Part shown: positions 15,142 to 23,392 of the stretch, one piece after another
Numbering within the stretch: the stretch's first letter is position 1
Layout of the letters: each line of letters begins with the position of its first letter
Assembly (NCBI GenBank): GCA_963839365.1
Contig: CAWIUT010000001.1
Coordinates: 434,001 to 498,000, forward strand
Length of the DNA stretch: 64,000 nucleotides
Origin: DASSKA01 sp963839365
GTDB lineage: Bacteria > Actinomycetota > Actinomycetes > Propionibacteriales > Nocardioidaceae
Reading direction: 5' to 3'
The notes under the pieces: model-generated
The model's input: only the letters and a program-made list of their open reading frames with translations
What the model was told of the DNA's origin: nothing
Databases searched by the model: none
Translations under genes and position numbers: made by a program

Positions 15142-16131
15142 TCAGTGCCGGCGCACGGCGACCGGCTCGACCAGGCCGAACCCGCGCACCGGGCGAGGCG
15201 GCAGCGGCCGCGTGCCGAACCGGTCCGCGGGCAGCCGGTCCGCGGTGGCATGGTCGGCGATCACCCGGTTGCGCCGGGCGAGGGTGGTCAGCCGCGCCGC
15301 CATGTTCACCGGCGGCCCGAACACGTCCCCCATGCGGGTGACCACCGACCCGGTGGAGATCCCGACGCGCACGTCGGGCAGCCGGGAGTCCCGACCGATC
15401 ACCTCCACGATGCCGAGGGCGATCTCCAGCGCCCGGACGGGGTCCTCCGACACGAACAGCACCGAGTCACCGAGGGTCTTGATCACCCGGCCGTGCCGGC
15501 CGGCGACCACGTTGGCGCACCGGGACTCGAAGACCTCGACCAGGTCGCCGATCCGGTCCTCGTCCATCTCGTTGGACAGCGCCGTGAAGCTCACCAGGTC
15601 GGCGAAGCCGACGGTCACCTCGGACGTGTGCAGGTCCTCGTCGTTGGCGCCGAGCAGCTCCACCCGCCCCACCGCGGCGGCCAGGTGCCGCCGCCAGGCG
15701 TAGATCAGGATCTGCTCGAAGGGGGCGCCGATCTCCTCAGTGATACGCAGCGCGCTGCCCAGCCTGCTGCCGGTGGCCTGGTCGCCTGCCTCGAGCTGCT
15801 CGACCCGGGAGACCAGGGTGGCCACCTGCCAGTCCGCGAGCCGCGCCATGGTCCGGCCCACCGCGCGGGTGAGCCGCACCGCGGTCTCGAAGTCGATCGC
15901 CCCGGCCGTGACGGCCCCGATGAGCGTGGTCAGCGCCGCCAGGTCCGCGTCAGTGAACGCCGGGTGCTCCCCCGCATCGGGGAACCCCAGCGCCCGCCAC
16001 AACCGGCGGGTCTGGTCCACGCTGACCCCGGCGGCGGACGCCACGTCCGTGCTGGTGAGACCGGGCGCCTGCCCGAGAATGGCTTGCTCGAGCTGCTCGC
16101 GGGTGAAGCCAGCGGTCTCCGCGTCGGTCAT
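15142..16131 (-). CDS. Class III adenylate/guanylate cyclase domain protein
   Basis: A 329-residue soluble protein predicted to make cAMP. The N-terminal half (about 1-155) is helical, begins with an HTH-like element (LTSTDVASAAGVSVDQTRRLW) and resembles the regulatory, pH-responsive module of mycobacterial cyclases such as Rv1264. The C-terminal half is the catalytic domain, with VGFADLVSFTALS (metal Asp), GRVIKTLGDSVLFVS (substrate Lys and second acidic site), DVRVGISTGSVV and GPPVNMAARLTTLA (Asn and Arg of the active site). All key catalytic positions appear filled, so it should be active as a homodimer. It stands between birA and the winged-helix gene as a likely single-gene unit. Confidence 0.88.
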   Translation of the reverse strand: MTDAETAGFTREQLEQAILGQAPGLTSTDVASAAGVSVDQTRRLWRALGFPDAGEHPAFTDADLAALTTLIGAVTAGAIDFETAVRLTRAVGRTMARLADWQVATLVSRVEQLEAGDQATGSRLGSALRITEEIGAPFEQILIYAWRRHLAAAVGRVELLGANDEDLHTSEVTVGFADLVSFTALSNEMDEDRIGDLVEVFESRCANVVAGRHGRVIKTLGDSVLFVSEDPVRALEIALGIVEVIGRDSRLPDVRVGISTGSVVTRMGDVFGPPVNMAARLTTLARRNRVIADHATADRLPADRFGTRPLPPRPVRGFGLVEPVAVRRH

Positions 16132-16176
16132 CGGTCCCGGCCGGGCCTGGCACCAACAGTCACGGGAGGGATCCTC

Positions 16177-17019
16177 TCACGCCGTGTCATCGGGCTGCGC
16201 CCGCACGTGAACCACGTCGCCCGCGCCGAGCAGTCGGCTGCCGCTCGCCGTGCGCACCCGCAGGCGACCGTCCCCGTCGATGCCGACCGCCTCGCCGAGC
16301 ACCTGCTCCCCCGAGGGCAGGCCCACCTGCACGCGGCGGCCGATCGTGGCGCAGCGGCGGACGTAGGCCGCGTGCAGCCCGCTGTCCGGGTCGCCCCGCT
16401 CGGCGGACCACTGCAGGTACAGCGCCTCGAACGCGCGCAGCACCTCCCGGAGGATCACCGACCGGTCGAGCGTGGCGGCGCCCTCCAGCGCCAGCGAGGT
16501 CGCGATCGGCACCGGCAGCTCGGAGCGCTCGGTGCTGACGTTGATGCCGACCCCCACCGCCGCCGCCGGCCCGGCCGGTGCCTCGACCCGCTCCACCAGC
16601 ACTCCGGCGAGCTTCCGGTCGTCCACCAGCACGTCATTGGGCCACTTCAGGTCGCAACCCACCTCGGTCACCCGCCGCACTCCCTCCGAGACCGCGATCC
16701 CGGCCAGCAGCGGCAACCACGGCCAGCGGGAGCCAGGGACCCGCTCCGGCACCACCAGCATCGAGAAGGTGAGCGCCGCCCGGGGCGGGGTGACCCAGGT
16801 GCGGTCCATCCGGCCGCGCCCGGCGGTCTGGTGCTCGGCGACCAGCACCAGACCTTCGGGCTCGCCCTGCCGGGCCCGGTCCGCGAGAGCCTGGTTGGTG
16901 GACGGCGACACCTCGACCACCTCGACCCGCCGCCAGATCGAGGCACCGCCGGTCAACGCAGTGGTCAGGGTCGCCTGGTCCAGGGGCGGGCGGCGCAGAT
17001 CGTCGAACTTCACAGGCAC
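16177..17019 (-). CDS. birA: Biotin-[acetyl-CoA-carboxylase] ligase
   Basis: This enzyme activates biotin as biotinyl-AMP and attaches it to the carrier lysine of acyl-CoA carboxylases. The 280 residues include the S-T-N motif (VSPSTNQALADRA), GRGRMDRTW (the biotinyl-AMP loop), LKWPNDVLVDDRKLAGVLVE and the C-terminal SH3-like domain. There is no N-terminal HTH, so it is a monofunctional class I ligase without repressor function. Start: GTG at 17019, with an alternative GTG two codons later. It diverges from accD, whose complex it serves; the biotin-carrying subunit is encoded at 35059-36840. Confidence 0.92.
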   Translation of the reverse strand: MPVKFDDLRRPPLDQATLTTALTGGASIWRRVEVVEVSPSTNQALADRARQGEPEGLVLVAEHQTAGRGRMDRTWVTPPRAALTFSMLVVPERVPGSRWPWLPLLAGIAVSEGVRRVTEVGCDLKWPNDVLVDDRKLAGVLVERVEAPAGPAAAVGVGINVSTERSELPVPIATSLALEGAATLDRSVILREVLRAFEALYLQWSAERGDPDSGLHAAYVRRCATIGRRVQVGLPSGEQVLGEAVGIDGDGRLRVRTASGSRLLGAGDVVHVRAQPDDTA

Positions 17020-17055
17020 TACCCTGACCTACCGGACCCGAGGAGGCGAACGCCA

Positions 17056-18681
17056 GTGAGCGAAGCAGCAGACAGTGCCATGGCGGGCACCGAGATCACC
17101 GAGGACGTCGACATCCACACCACCGCCGGCAAGGTGGCCGATCTGGACCGCCGGCTCCACGATGCGGTGCACGCCGGCTCCGAGCGCGCGATCGACAAAC
17201 AGCACGCGAAGGGCAAGAAGACCGCCCGGCAGCGCATCGAGGAGCTGCTGGACGAGGGCTCGTTCGTGGAGCTCGACGAGCTGGCCCGACACCGGTCGAC
17301 CGCGTTCGGCATGGAGAAGAACCGGCCGTACGGCGACGGGGTGGTCATCGGCTACGGCACCATCGACGACCGCCAGGTGTGCGTGTTCGCCCAGGACTTC
17401 ACCGTCTTCGGCGGATCCCTGGGCCAGGTGTTCGGCGAGAAGATCGTCAAGGTCATGGACATGGCCATGAAGACCGGCTGCCCGGTGATCGGCATCAACG
17501 ACTCCGGCGGCGCCCGGATCCAGGAGGGCGTGGTCTCCCTGGGCCTGTACGGCGAGATCTTCCGCCGCAACGTGCACGCCTCCGGGGTGGTCCCGCAGAT
17601 CTCGCTGATCATGGGCCCGTGCGCCGGCGGGGCGGTCTACTCCCCCGCAGTCACCGACTTCACCGTCATGGTGGACCAGACCAGCCACATGTTCATCACC
17701 GGCCCGGACGTGATCAAGACGGTGACCGGCGAGGACGTGTCCATGGAGGACCTCGGCGGGGCCCGCTCGCACAACACCAGGTCCGGCAACGCGCACTACA
17801 TGGCCTCCGACGAGTCCGACGCCATCGAGTACGTCAAGGCGCTGCTGGCCTACCTGCCGCAGAACAACCTCGACGAACCGCCGGCGCAGCCGCAGCCCGT
17901 CGAGCTGGAGATCACCGAGGCGGACCGTGCGCTGGACATGCTCATCCCGGACAGCCCGAACCAGCCCTACGACATGCACACCGTGATCGAGTCGGTGCTC
18001 GACGACGAGGACTTCCTCGAGGTACAGGCGATGTTCGCGCCCAACATGGTCGTCGGGTTCGGCCGGGTGGAGGGCCACCCGGTCGGGGTGGTCGCGAACC
18101 AGCCGATGCAGCTGGCCGGCACGCTCGACATCGACGCCTCGGAGAAGGCGGCCCGGTTCGTGCGCACGTGCGACGCGTTCAACATCCCGGTGCTCACGTT
18201 CGTCGACGTACCCGGCTTCCTGCCGGGCACCGACCAGGAGTGGAACGGCATCATCCGGCGCGGCGCGAAGCTGATCTACGCCTACGCCGAGGCGACCGTG
18301 CCGCTCGTCACCGTGATCACCCGCAAGGCCTACGGCGGCGCCTACGACGTGATGGGCTCCAAGCACCTGGGCGCGGACATGAACCTCGCCTGGCCGACCG
18401 CCCAGATCGCCGTCATGGGCGCCCAGGGCGCCGTGAACATCCTGTACCGCAAGGAGCTCGCCGAGGCCGCGGAGTCGGGCCGCGAGGAGGAGCTGCGCGC
18501 GGACCTGATCACGGAGTACGAGGACCACCTCGCCAACCCCTACCTCGCCGCCGAGCGGGGGTACGTCGACGCGGTGATCCAGCCGCACGAGACCCGCACC
18601 GAGATCATCCGCTCCCTGCGTCAGCTGCGCACCAAGCGCGAGACCCTGCCCCCGAAGAAGCACGGGAACATTCCGCTATGA
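17056..18681 (+). CDS. accD: Acyl-CoA carboxylase beta subunit (carboxyltransferase)
   Basis: This subunit transfers carboxyl from carboxybiotin to an acyl-CoA, most likely propionyl-CoA or acetyl-CoA. At 541 residues it is a full crotonase-fold carboxyltransferase with the two halves expected. The first has GINDSGGARIQEGV and MGPCAGGAVYSPA; the second has FVDVPGFLPGTDQEWNGIIRRGAKLIYAYAEATVP and ITRKAYGGAYDVM, forming the oxyanion loops. The GTG at 17056 is preceded by AGGAGG at 17041-17046. The stop overlaps the accE ATG (ATGA). The distance to accA (16 kb) is common in actinobacteria, where alpha subunits are shared among beta subunits. Confidence 0.95.
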   Translation: MSEAADSAMAGTEITEDVDIHTTAGKVADLDRRLHDAVHAGSERAIDKQHAKGKKTARQRIEELLDEGSFVELDELARHRSTAFGMEKNRPYGDGVVIGYGTIDDRQVCVFAQDFTVFGGSLGQVFGEKIVKVMDMAMKTGCPVIGINDSGGARIQEGVVSLGLYGEIFRRNVHASGVVPQISLIMGPCAGGAVYSPAVTDFTVMVDQTSHMFITGPDVIKTVTGEDVSMEDLGGARSHNTRSGNAHYMASDESDAIEYVKALLAYLPQNNLDEPPAQPQPVELEITEADRALDMLIPDSPNQPYDMHTVIESVLDDEDFLEVQAMFAPNMVVGFGRVEGHPVGVVANQPMQLAGTLDIDASEKAARFVRTCDAFNIPVLTFVDVPGFLPGTDQEWNGIIRRGAKLIYAYAEATVPLVTVITRKAYGGAYDVMGSKHLGADMNLAWPTAQIAVMGAQGAVNILYRKELAEAAESGREEELRADLITEYEDHLANPYLAAERGYVDAVIQPHETRTEIIRSLRQLRTKRETLPPKKHGNIPL

Positions 18682-18983
18682 CCATCGGCCATAGCCATCA
18701 GGGCCAGGACGCGGCTTCGCCGCGACGTTCGTTCGTTCCGCAGAGTCCAAGCGCCTCCGGCGCGGATTCCGCGGCGGAGCGGCCACTGCTTCGGGTGGTC
18801 AAGGGACACCCGACCGACGAGGAGGTCGCCGCGCTGGTCGCGGTGGTGCAGGCCGCCGCGGCGGGCACGGCTGCCGAGCCGCCGGCCGGGCCACGGTCGG
18901 AGTGGGCCGCTGCTCACCGCAGGCTGCGCACCACGTTCCCGGCCGGGCCCGGCGGCTGGCGGGCCAGCTCGCTGCCCCGCTGA
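18678..18983 (+). CDS. accE: Acyl-CoA carboxylase epsilon subunit
   Basis: The small epsilon subunit stabilises or activates the alpha-beta carboxylase in actinobacteria. The family core begins at about residue 38 (LLRVVKGHPTDEEVAALVAVVQ) and ends with a basic, aromatic-poor tail. The total is 101 residues, whereas the core alone is about 65, so this copy has an extra ~35-residue N-terminus encoded by GC-rich DNA full of small inverted repeats. The ATG at 18678 overlaps the accD stop by 4 nt. Its last 70 nt overlap the convergent GT87-like gene. The function is assigned from position and the short core motif. Confidence 0.85.
   Translation: MTIGHSHQGQDAASPRRSFVPQSPSASGADSAAERPLLRVVKGHPTDEEVAALVAVVQAAAAGTAAEPPAGPRSEWAAAHRRLRTTFPAGPGGWRASSLPR
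18710..18724. repeat. Hairpin-forming inverted repeat inside accE
   Basis: CGCGGC, TTC, GCCGCG: a 6-bp stem with a 3-nt loop. It is followed within 60 nt by further short GC palindromes. It falls in the part of accE that has no counterpart in shorter family members. Confidence 0.6.
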
Positions 18984-20191
18984 CCGGCGCCGGTCGAGCG
19001 CCAGGCACGAACCGCCGCGTCACCGCACAGCCACACCAACAGCAGGTTGCGCAGGACCAGGACGGTCACCGCCAACCCGCTGCCCGGGTGGTGGGCCACC
19101 AGGTCGCCGTAGTACACCGGGAACTCCAGCTGGGTCAGCCCGACGGCGCACAGCAGCACCGCGGCCCAGCGCGCCTGGGCGGACCACTGCCGACCGGACA
19201 CGCACACGGTCGCGGCGGCGAGCGGCAGCAACCACAGCAGGTACTGCGGGCTGAGCACCCGACTGGTCACCATGACGCCGGCCACCGCGGCCAGGCCCAC
19301 CCAGCCGACCGCCTCGGTGGTGCCCCCGGCCCGCCACAGCCGCCACCACAGCGCGGCCAGGACGGCCACGACCAGCACGGTGAGCGCGGTGGACGCGTGG
19401 ATGAGCAGCTGCACTCCGGGCCCGGCCACCTCGTAGGCGTGCGAGCTGGCGTAGGAGACGGTGAAGTCCCGGGGCACGAGCACCCAACCGGCCATCGCCG
19501 GTGAGGCGAGCACCGACTCGATCTGCAGCCCCCTGCCGTCCTGGAACTGCAACGGGGAGACCAACCGGCCCCAGCCGGACAGCAGCACGGTGCCGGCAGC
19601 CACGACCACGCCGACGGCAAGCACCACCCGCACCACCGGACCGCGACTGTGGCGCGGCGCAGCGAGCGCGGGGACCAGCAGGACGGGCCAGAGCTTGATC
19701 GCCGCGGCCACGGCGCCGGCGCCCGCCGCGAGCCGCGGGCGCTGCGCCAGCAGCAGCACCCCCGAACCGGCGAGGACCCCGGGAAGGATGTCGAAGCGGG
19801 CGTCGACGGTGGCACCCAGCAGCGGCACCCCCAGCAGCCACACCGCGAGGGAGGCGTCCCGGCCCGGCCGGCGCTCGCGCAGGAGTAGCAGCGTGAAGGC
19901 GGCGTCCGCCACCAGCGCGAGCACCAGCACCATCCAGGAGTAGGCGACGAGCCCGGCCCCGACCGCCTGCGCCACGACCCACGGAGCCCCCAGCACCGCG
20001 ACGCCCGCGAGCGGGTACTCGGGCAGGGTGTGGCCGATCCCCTGGTGGGGAAGCGCGGCGAGGCTGCCGGCGAAGTACGTGACGTCCCCGGCGACCCAGT
20101 GCTGCGGCCCGGCGTACAACAGCAGCACCAGCCCGCGGGTCAGCAGCCACATCGCAGCGGTGACGGCTGCGCGTGCTGGTTCTCGTACCAC
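18914..20191 (-). CDS. GT87/DUF2029-like polyprenol-dependent mannosyltransferase
   Basis: A 425-residue integral membrane protein with about ten hydrophobic segments. It resembles GT-C glycosyltransferases of the GT87/DUF2029 group, such as actinobacterial alpha-mannosyltransferases that use polyprenyl-phosphate-mannose. The acidic first outer loop (GDVTYFAGSL) and the ATVDARFDILPGVLAGSG segment are in the expected places. The GTG at 20191 has AGGA 5 nt upstream. Its 3' end overlaps accE in the opposite direction by 70 nt, and the C-terminal tail is basic. The donor and acceptor cannot be named. It diverges from the DUF885 gene with 29 nt between starts. Confidence 0.72.
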   Translation of the reverse strand: MVREPARAAVTAAMWLLTRGLVLLLYAGPQHWVAGDVTYFAGSLAALPHQGIGHTLPEYPLAGVAVLGAPWVVAQAVGAGLVAYSWMVLVLALVADAAFTLLLLRERRPGRDASLAVWLLGVPLLGATVDARFDILPGVLAGSGVLLLAQRPRLAAGAGAVAAAIKLWPVLLVPALAAPRHSRGPVVRVVLAVGVVVAAGTVLLSGWGRLVSPLQFQDGRGLQIESVLASPAMAGWVLVPRDFTVSYASSHAYEVAGPGVQLLIHASTALTVLVVAVLAALWWRLWRAGGTTEAVGWVGLAAVAGVMVTSRVLSPQYLLWLLPLAAATVCVSGRQWSAQARWAAVLLCAVGLTQLEFPVYYGDLVAHHPGSGLAVTVLVLRNLLLVWLCGDAAVRAWRSTGAGQRGSELARQPPGPAGNVVRSLR

Positions 20192-20206
20192 CCGGGTCCT
20201 CGCTAC

Positions 20207-20212
20207 TAGGGT
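20207..20212 (+). promoter_or_regulatory. -10 box, leaderless start of DUF885 gene
   Basis: TAGGGT, then 8 nt, then the GTG at 20221. It lies within the short divergent region shared with the GT87-like gene. Confidence 0.45.
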
Positions 20213-20220
20213 TGTCGCCC

Positions 20221-21912
20221 GTGACCGACGAACACATCCGGCCCGTCGACGCTATCGCGGACGCCTACGTGGACCGCTTCGCCGCGCTCGACCCGCTGGC
20301 CGCCACCGCGGCCGGTGTGCCAGGGCACGAGCACGAGCTCACCGACCTGTCCCCCGAGGGCTTCGCCGCCCGCGAGGCGTTGGCCCGCGCGACGCTGGCC
20401 CAGGCAGAGGCCGCCACCCCCTCCGACGAGCGGGAGCAGGTCGCCAAGGACGCGCTCCTCGAGCGGCTCGGCCTGGAGGTCGAGCGGTACGACGCCGGGT
20501 TGCCGCAGTCGCAGGTGTCCGTGATCGCCAGCGAGCTGCACGGGCTCCGCGAGGTCTTCGACCTGATGGACACCGACACCCCGCAGGCCTGGGAGAACAT
20601 CGACTCCCGCCTCGCCGCCCTCCCCGAGGCCATCGCCGGCTACCGCGCGACGCTTCTGCGGTCCGCGGACGCCGGCCAGGTGAGCGCCCGGCGGCAGATG
20701 CGCGAGGTGGCCGGCCAGGTGCGCCACTGGACGGGGCAGGTCGGCTCCAACGGTGACGTCTTCGCCAACCTTGTGGCCGGGTCCGGGACGTCGGGCCCGC
20801 TGCGGGACCAGCTCGACCGGCACGCGGCCACGGCGAGCAGCGCCTTCGCCGACTTCGGCAGGTTCCTCCGCGAGGAGCTCGAGCCACGTGGCCGCGAGGA
20901 GGACGCCGTCGGCCGTGACCGCTACGCCCTGGAGTCGCGGTACTTCCTCGGCGCCACCGTGGATCTCGACGAGACCTACGCGTGGGGCTGGGAGGAGCTG
21001 CAGCGGATCGAGGCCGAGATGGCATCGGTAGCCGGTCGGATCGTCCCGGGCGGCACCATCGACGACGCGGTGGCCGCGCTGGACGCGGACCCGGCCCGGC
21101 GGTTGTCCGGCAAGCAGCGGTTCCGGGACTGGATGCAGGAGCTGGCGGACGCGACCGTCGACCGGCTGGCCGACGTGCACTTCGACATCCCGGCCCCGGT
21201 ACGTCGCATCGAGTGCCGCCTCGCGCCGACCGACGACGGCGGCATCTACTACACCGGGCCCAGCGAGGACTTCCACAGGCCAGGACGGATGTGGTGGGCG
21301 GTCCCGGACGGGATCGACACGTTCTCCACCTGGCGGGAGGTGACCACCGTCTACCACGAGGGGGTCCCCGGCCACCACCTGCAGATCGGGCAGACCGCCT
21401 ACCGGAGCGAGCTGTTGAACCGCTGGCAGCGGCTGCTGTGCTGGGTCTCAGGGCACGGCGAGGGCTGGGCGCTGTACGCCGAGCGGCTCATGGACGAGCT
21501 CGGCTACCTCGACGACCCCGGAGACCGGCTCGGCATGCTCGACAGCCAGGGGCTGCGGGCCGCCCGCGTGATCGTGGACCTCGGCATGCACCTGCAGCTG
21601 CAGATCCCGCGGGACAACCCGTTCGGGTTCCATCCCGGCGAGCGGTGGACGCCCGAGCTGGGCCTGGAGTTCATGCGCCAGCACAGCCGGGACGAGGACG
21701 CCCGGATCGTGTTCGAGGTGAACCGCTACCTCGGCTGGCCCGGTCAGGCCCCGTCGTACAAGGTCGGAGAGCGGATCTGGCTCCAGGCCCGGACGGACGC
21801 CCGTAGACGGCTCGGGGCCGCCTTCGACCTCAAGGCCTTCCACCAGGCCGCGCTCAACCTGGGGCCGCTGGGACTGGACCCGCTGCAGGACGCGCTGGCG
21901 AGGCTGCGATGA
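20221..21912 (+). CDS. DUF885 family putative metallopeptidase
   Basis: A 563-residue DUF885 protein. The family carries a zinc-peptidase-like HExxxGH pattern, seen here as VYHEGVPGHHLQIG, with a downstream Glu-rich segment (GHGEGWALYAERLMDELGY) that probably supplies the third ligand. There is no signal peptide, so it is cytoplasmic. The GTG at 20221 was chosen because translation upstream would run into the divergent promoter region and TAGGGT lies 8 nt before it. Its stop overlaps the maf start (ATGA), giving a DUF885-maf-rmlA coupled run. Activity in the family is mostly inferred from the motif; the substrate is unknown. Confidence 0.85.
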   Translation: MTDEHIRPVDAIADAYVDRFAALDPLAATAAGVPGHEHELTDLSPEGFAAREALARATLAQAEAATPSDEREQVAKDALLERLGLEVERYDAGLPQSQVSVIASELHGLREVFDLMDTDTPQAWENIDSRLAALPEAIAGYRATLLRSADAGQVSARRQMREVAGQVRHWTGQVGSNGDVFANLVAGSGTSGPLRDQLDRHAATASSAFADFGRFLREELEPRGREEDAVGRDRYALESRYFLGATVDLDETYAWGWEELQRIEAEMASVAGRIVPGGTIDDAVAALDADPARRLSGKQRFRDWMQELADATVDRLADVHFDIPAPVRRIECRLAPTDDGGIYYTGPSEDFHRPGRMWWAVPDGIDTFSTWREVTTVYHEGVPGHHLQIGQTAYRSELLNRWQRLLCWVSGHGEGWALYAERLMDELGYLDDPGDRLGMLDSQGLRAARVIVDLGMHLQLQIPRDNPFGFHPGERWTPELGLEFMRQHSRDEDARIVFEVNRYLGWPGQAPSYKVGERIWLQARTDARRRLGAAFDLKAFHQAALNLGPLGLDPLQDALARLR

Positions 21913-22520
21913 GGCTGGTGCTGGCGTCACAGTCCCCGGCCCGGCTGGCCACCCTCCGGGCCGCCGGTCTGGCCCCCGTGGTGGATGTCTCCGGCGTCGA
22001 CGAGTCGACAGCGTCGGCGACCGGCCCCGCCGAGCTGGCCGTCGAGCTGGCCTGCATGAAGGCCCGCAGGGTGGCCGAGCGCACCGGCGAGGGGCTGGTG
22101 GTCGGGTGCGACTCGGTCCTGGACTTCGGCGGCGAGGTGCTTGGCAAGCCGGGCACCGCACAGGAGGCCGTGCGCCGTTGGCGCAGCATGCGCGGCGGCA
22201 CCGGGGTGCTGCACACCGGGCACTGCGTGATCGACGTGACCACCGGCCGAGAGGTCTGCAGGGGAGCCGACACGGTAGTGCACTTCGCCGAGGTCACCGA
22301 CGCCGAGATCGAGGCGTACGTCGCGACCGGGGAGCCGCTCGACGTGGCGGGTGCGTTCACCATCGACGGTCTCGGCGGGGCCTTCGTCACCGGTATCGAG
22401 GGCGACCCGCACACCGTGGTAGGCATCAGCCTGCCGCTGCTGCGGGAGATGGTGCGCGAGCTCGGCATGCGTTGGACCGACCTGTGGGTCGCCACCGCCG
22501 TGCCGGAGGGGGTGGAGTGA
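21909..22520 (+). CDS. maf: Maf family nucleoside triphosphate pyrophosphatase
   Basis: Maf proteins hydrolyse non-canonical or modified nucleoside triphosphates (dTTP/UTP or m7GTP types) to monophosphates. The 203 residues start MRLVLASQSPARLATLRAAG, carry the acidic VGCDSVLDFGG segment with the catalytic Asp, and end with the conserved GDPHTVVGISLPLL. SQSPAR replaces the more common S-x-S-P-R spacing but keeps Ser and Arg. The ATG overlaps the DUF885 stop by 4 nt, and the TGA overlaps the rmlA ATG by one base. Which Maf subfamily it belongs to is not clear from motifs. Confidence 0.92.
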   Translation: MRLVLASQSPARLATLRAAGLAPVVDVSGVDESTASATGPAELAVELACMKARRVAERTGEGLVVGCDSVLDFGGEVLGKPGTAQEAVRRWRSMRGGTGVLHTGHCVIDVTTGREVCRGADTVVHFAEVTDAEIEAYVATGEPLDVAGAFTIDGLGGAFVTGIEGDPHTVVGISLPLLREMVRELGMRWTDLWVATAVPEGVE

Positions 22521-23392
22521 TGCGCGGGATCGTCCTCGCCGGCGGCACCGGGACCCGGCTGCACCCCATCACGCTCGGCATCTCCAAGCAGCTGGTGCCG
22601 GTCTACGACAAGCCGATGATCTACTACCCGCTGTCGACGCTGATGCTGGCCGGGATCCGCGACATCCTGGTGGTCACCACCCCACACGAGGCCGACCAGT
22701 TCGTCCGGCTGCTCGGTGACGGGTCCCAGTTCGGCGTCCGGCTCTCCTACGCCCAGCAGCCCGCGCCGGAGGGGATCGCCCAGGCGTTCATGATCGGCGC
22801 GGACTTCATCGGCTCCGAGCGGGTGGCGCTGATCCTGGGCGACAACATCTTCTACGGGCCTGGGTTCGGCCGGCAGCTGCAGCGCTTCCACGACCTCGAG
22901 GGCGCCGCCGTCTTCGCCTACCGGGTGGCCGACCCGTCGGCGTACGGCGTGGTCGACTTCGACGCCAACGGCGTCGCCCGTTCCCTGGAGGAGAAGCCGG
23001 CGAACCCGCGCAGCAGCTTCGCGATCCCAGGCCTGTACTTCTACGACAACGACGTGGTGGGCGTCGCCCGAGGGCTGCGCCCGTCCGCGCGCGGCGAGTA
23101 CGAGATCACCGACGTGAACCGGCACTACCTGGACCGCGGACTGCTGCGGGTGCAGGTCCTCGAGCGGGGCACCGCCTGGCTGGACACCGGGACGTTCGAC
23201 TCCCTCAACGACGCCGGGACGTTCATCCGCACCGTCGAGCACCGCCAGGGGCTGAAGATCGGCGCTCCCGAGGAGATCGGGTGGCGCCAGGGGTACCTCA
23301 GCGACGACGACCTGCGCGAGCGCGCGCGCCGACTCGACAAGTCCGGCTACGGACGCTACCTGCTGGGGCTGCTCGAGCCCGGCGGCCGCTGA
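22520..23392 (+). CDS. rmlA: Glucose-1-phosphate thymidylyltransferase
   Basis: The first step of dTDP-L-rhamnose synthesis: dTTP plus glucose-1-phosphate to dTDP-glucose. At 290 residues it has the typical length. It starts MRGIVLAGGTGTRLHPIT with the nucleotide-binding G-G-x-G-T-R, followed by SKQLVPVYDKPMIYYPL, the metal site LGDNIFYG and SLEEKP. The ATG overlaps the maf TGA (TGATG), so it is coupled to maf. Its last 37 nt overlap the convergent rmlD. Together with rmlB, rmlC and rmlD in the next 5 kb it completes the rhamnose pathway. Confidence 0.96.
   Translation: MRGIVLAGGTGTRLHPITLGISKQLVPVYDKPMIYYPLSTLMLAGIRDILVVTTPHEADQFVRLLGDGSQFGVRLSYAQQPAPEGIAQAFMIGADFIGSERVALILGDNIFYGPGFGRQLQRFHDLEGAAVFAYRVADPSAYGVVDFDANGVARSLEEKPANPRSSFAIPGLYFYDNDVVGVARGLRPSARGEYEITDVNRHYLDRGLLRVQVLERGTAWLDTGTFDSLNDAGTFIRTVEHRQGLKIGAPEEIGWRQGYLSDDDLRERARRLDKSGYGRYLLGLLEPGGR

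Noticed and set aside
14665..17055. A reading frame running upstream of accD through the regulator, cyclase and birA region
   Set aside because: It is antisense to three well-supported genes. The accD family N-terminus, the AGGAGG at 17041 and the GTG at 17056 define the true start.
18710..18790. An insertion sequence or transposon remnant in accE
   Set aside because: No transposase fragment, target duplication or long terminal repeats are visible; only short hairpins, kept as a finding of lower certainty.
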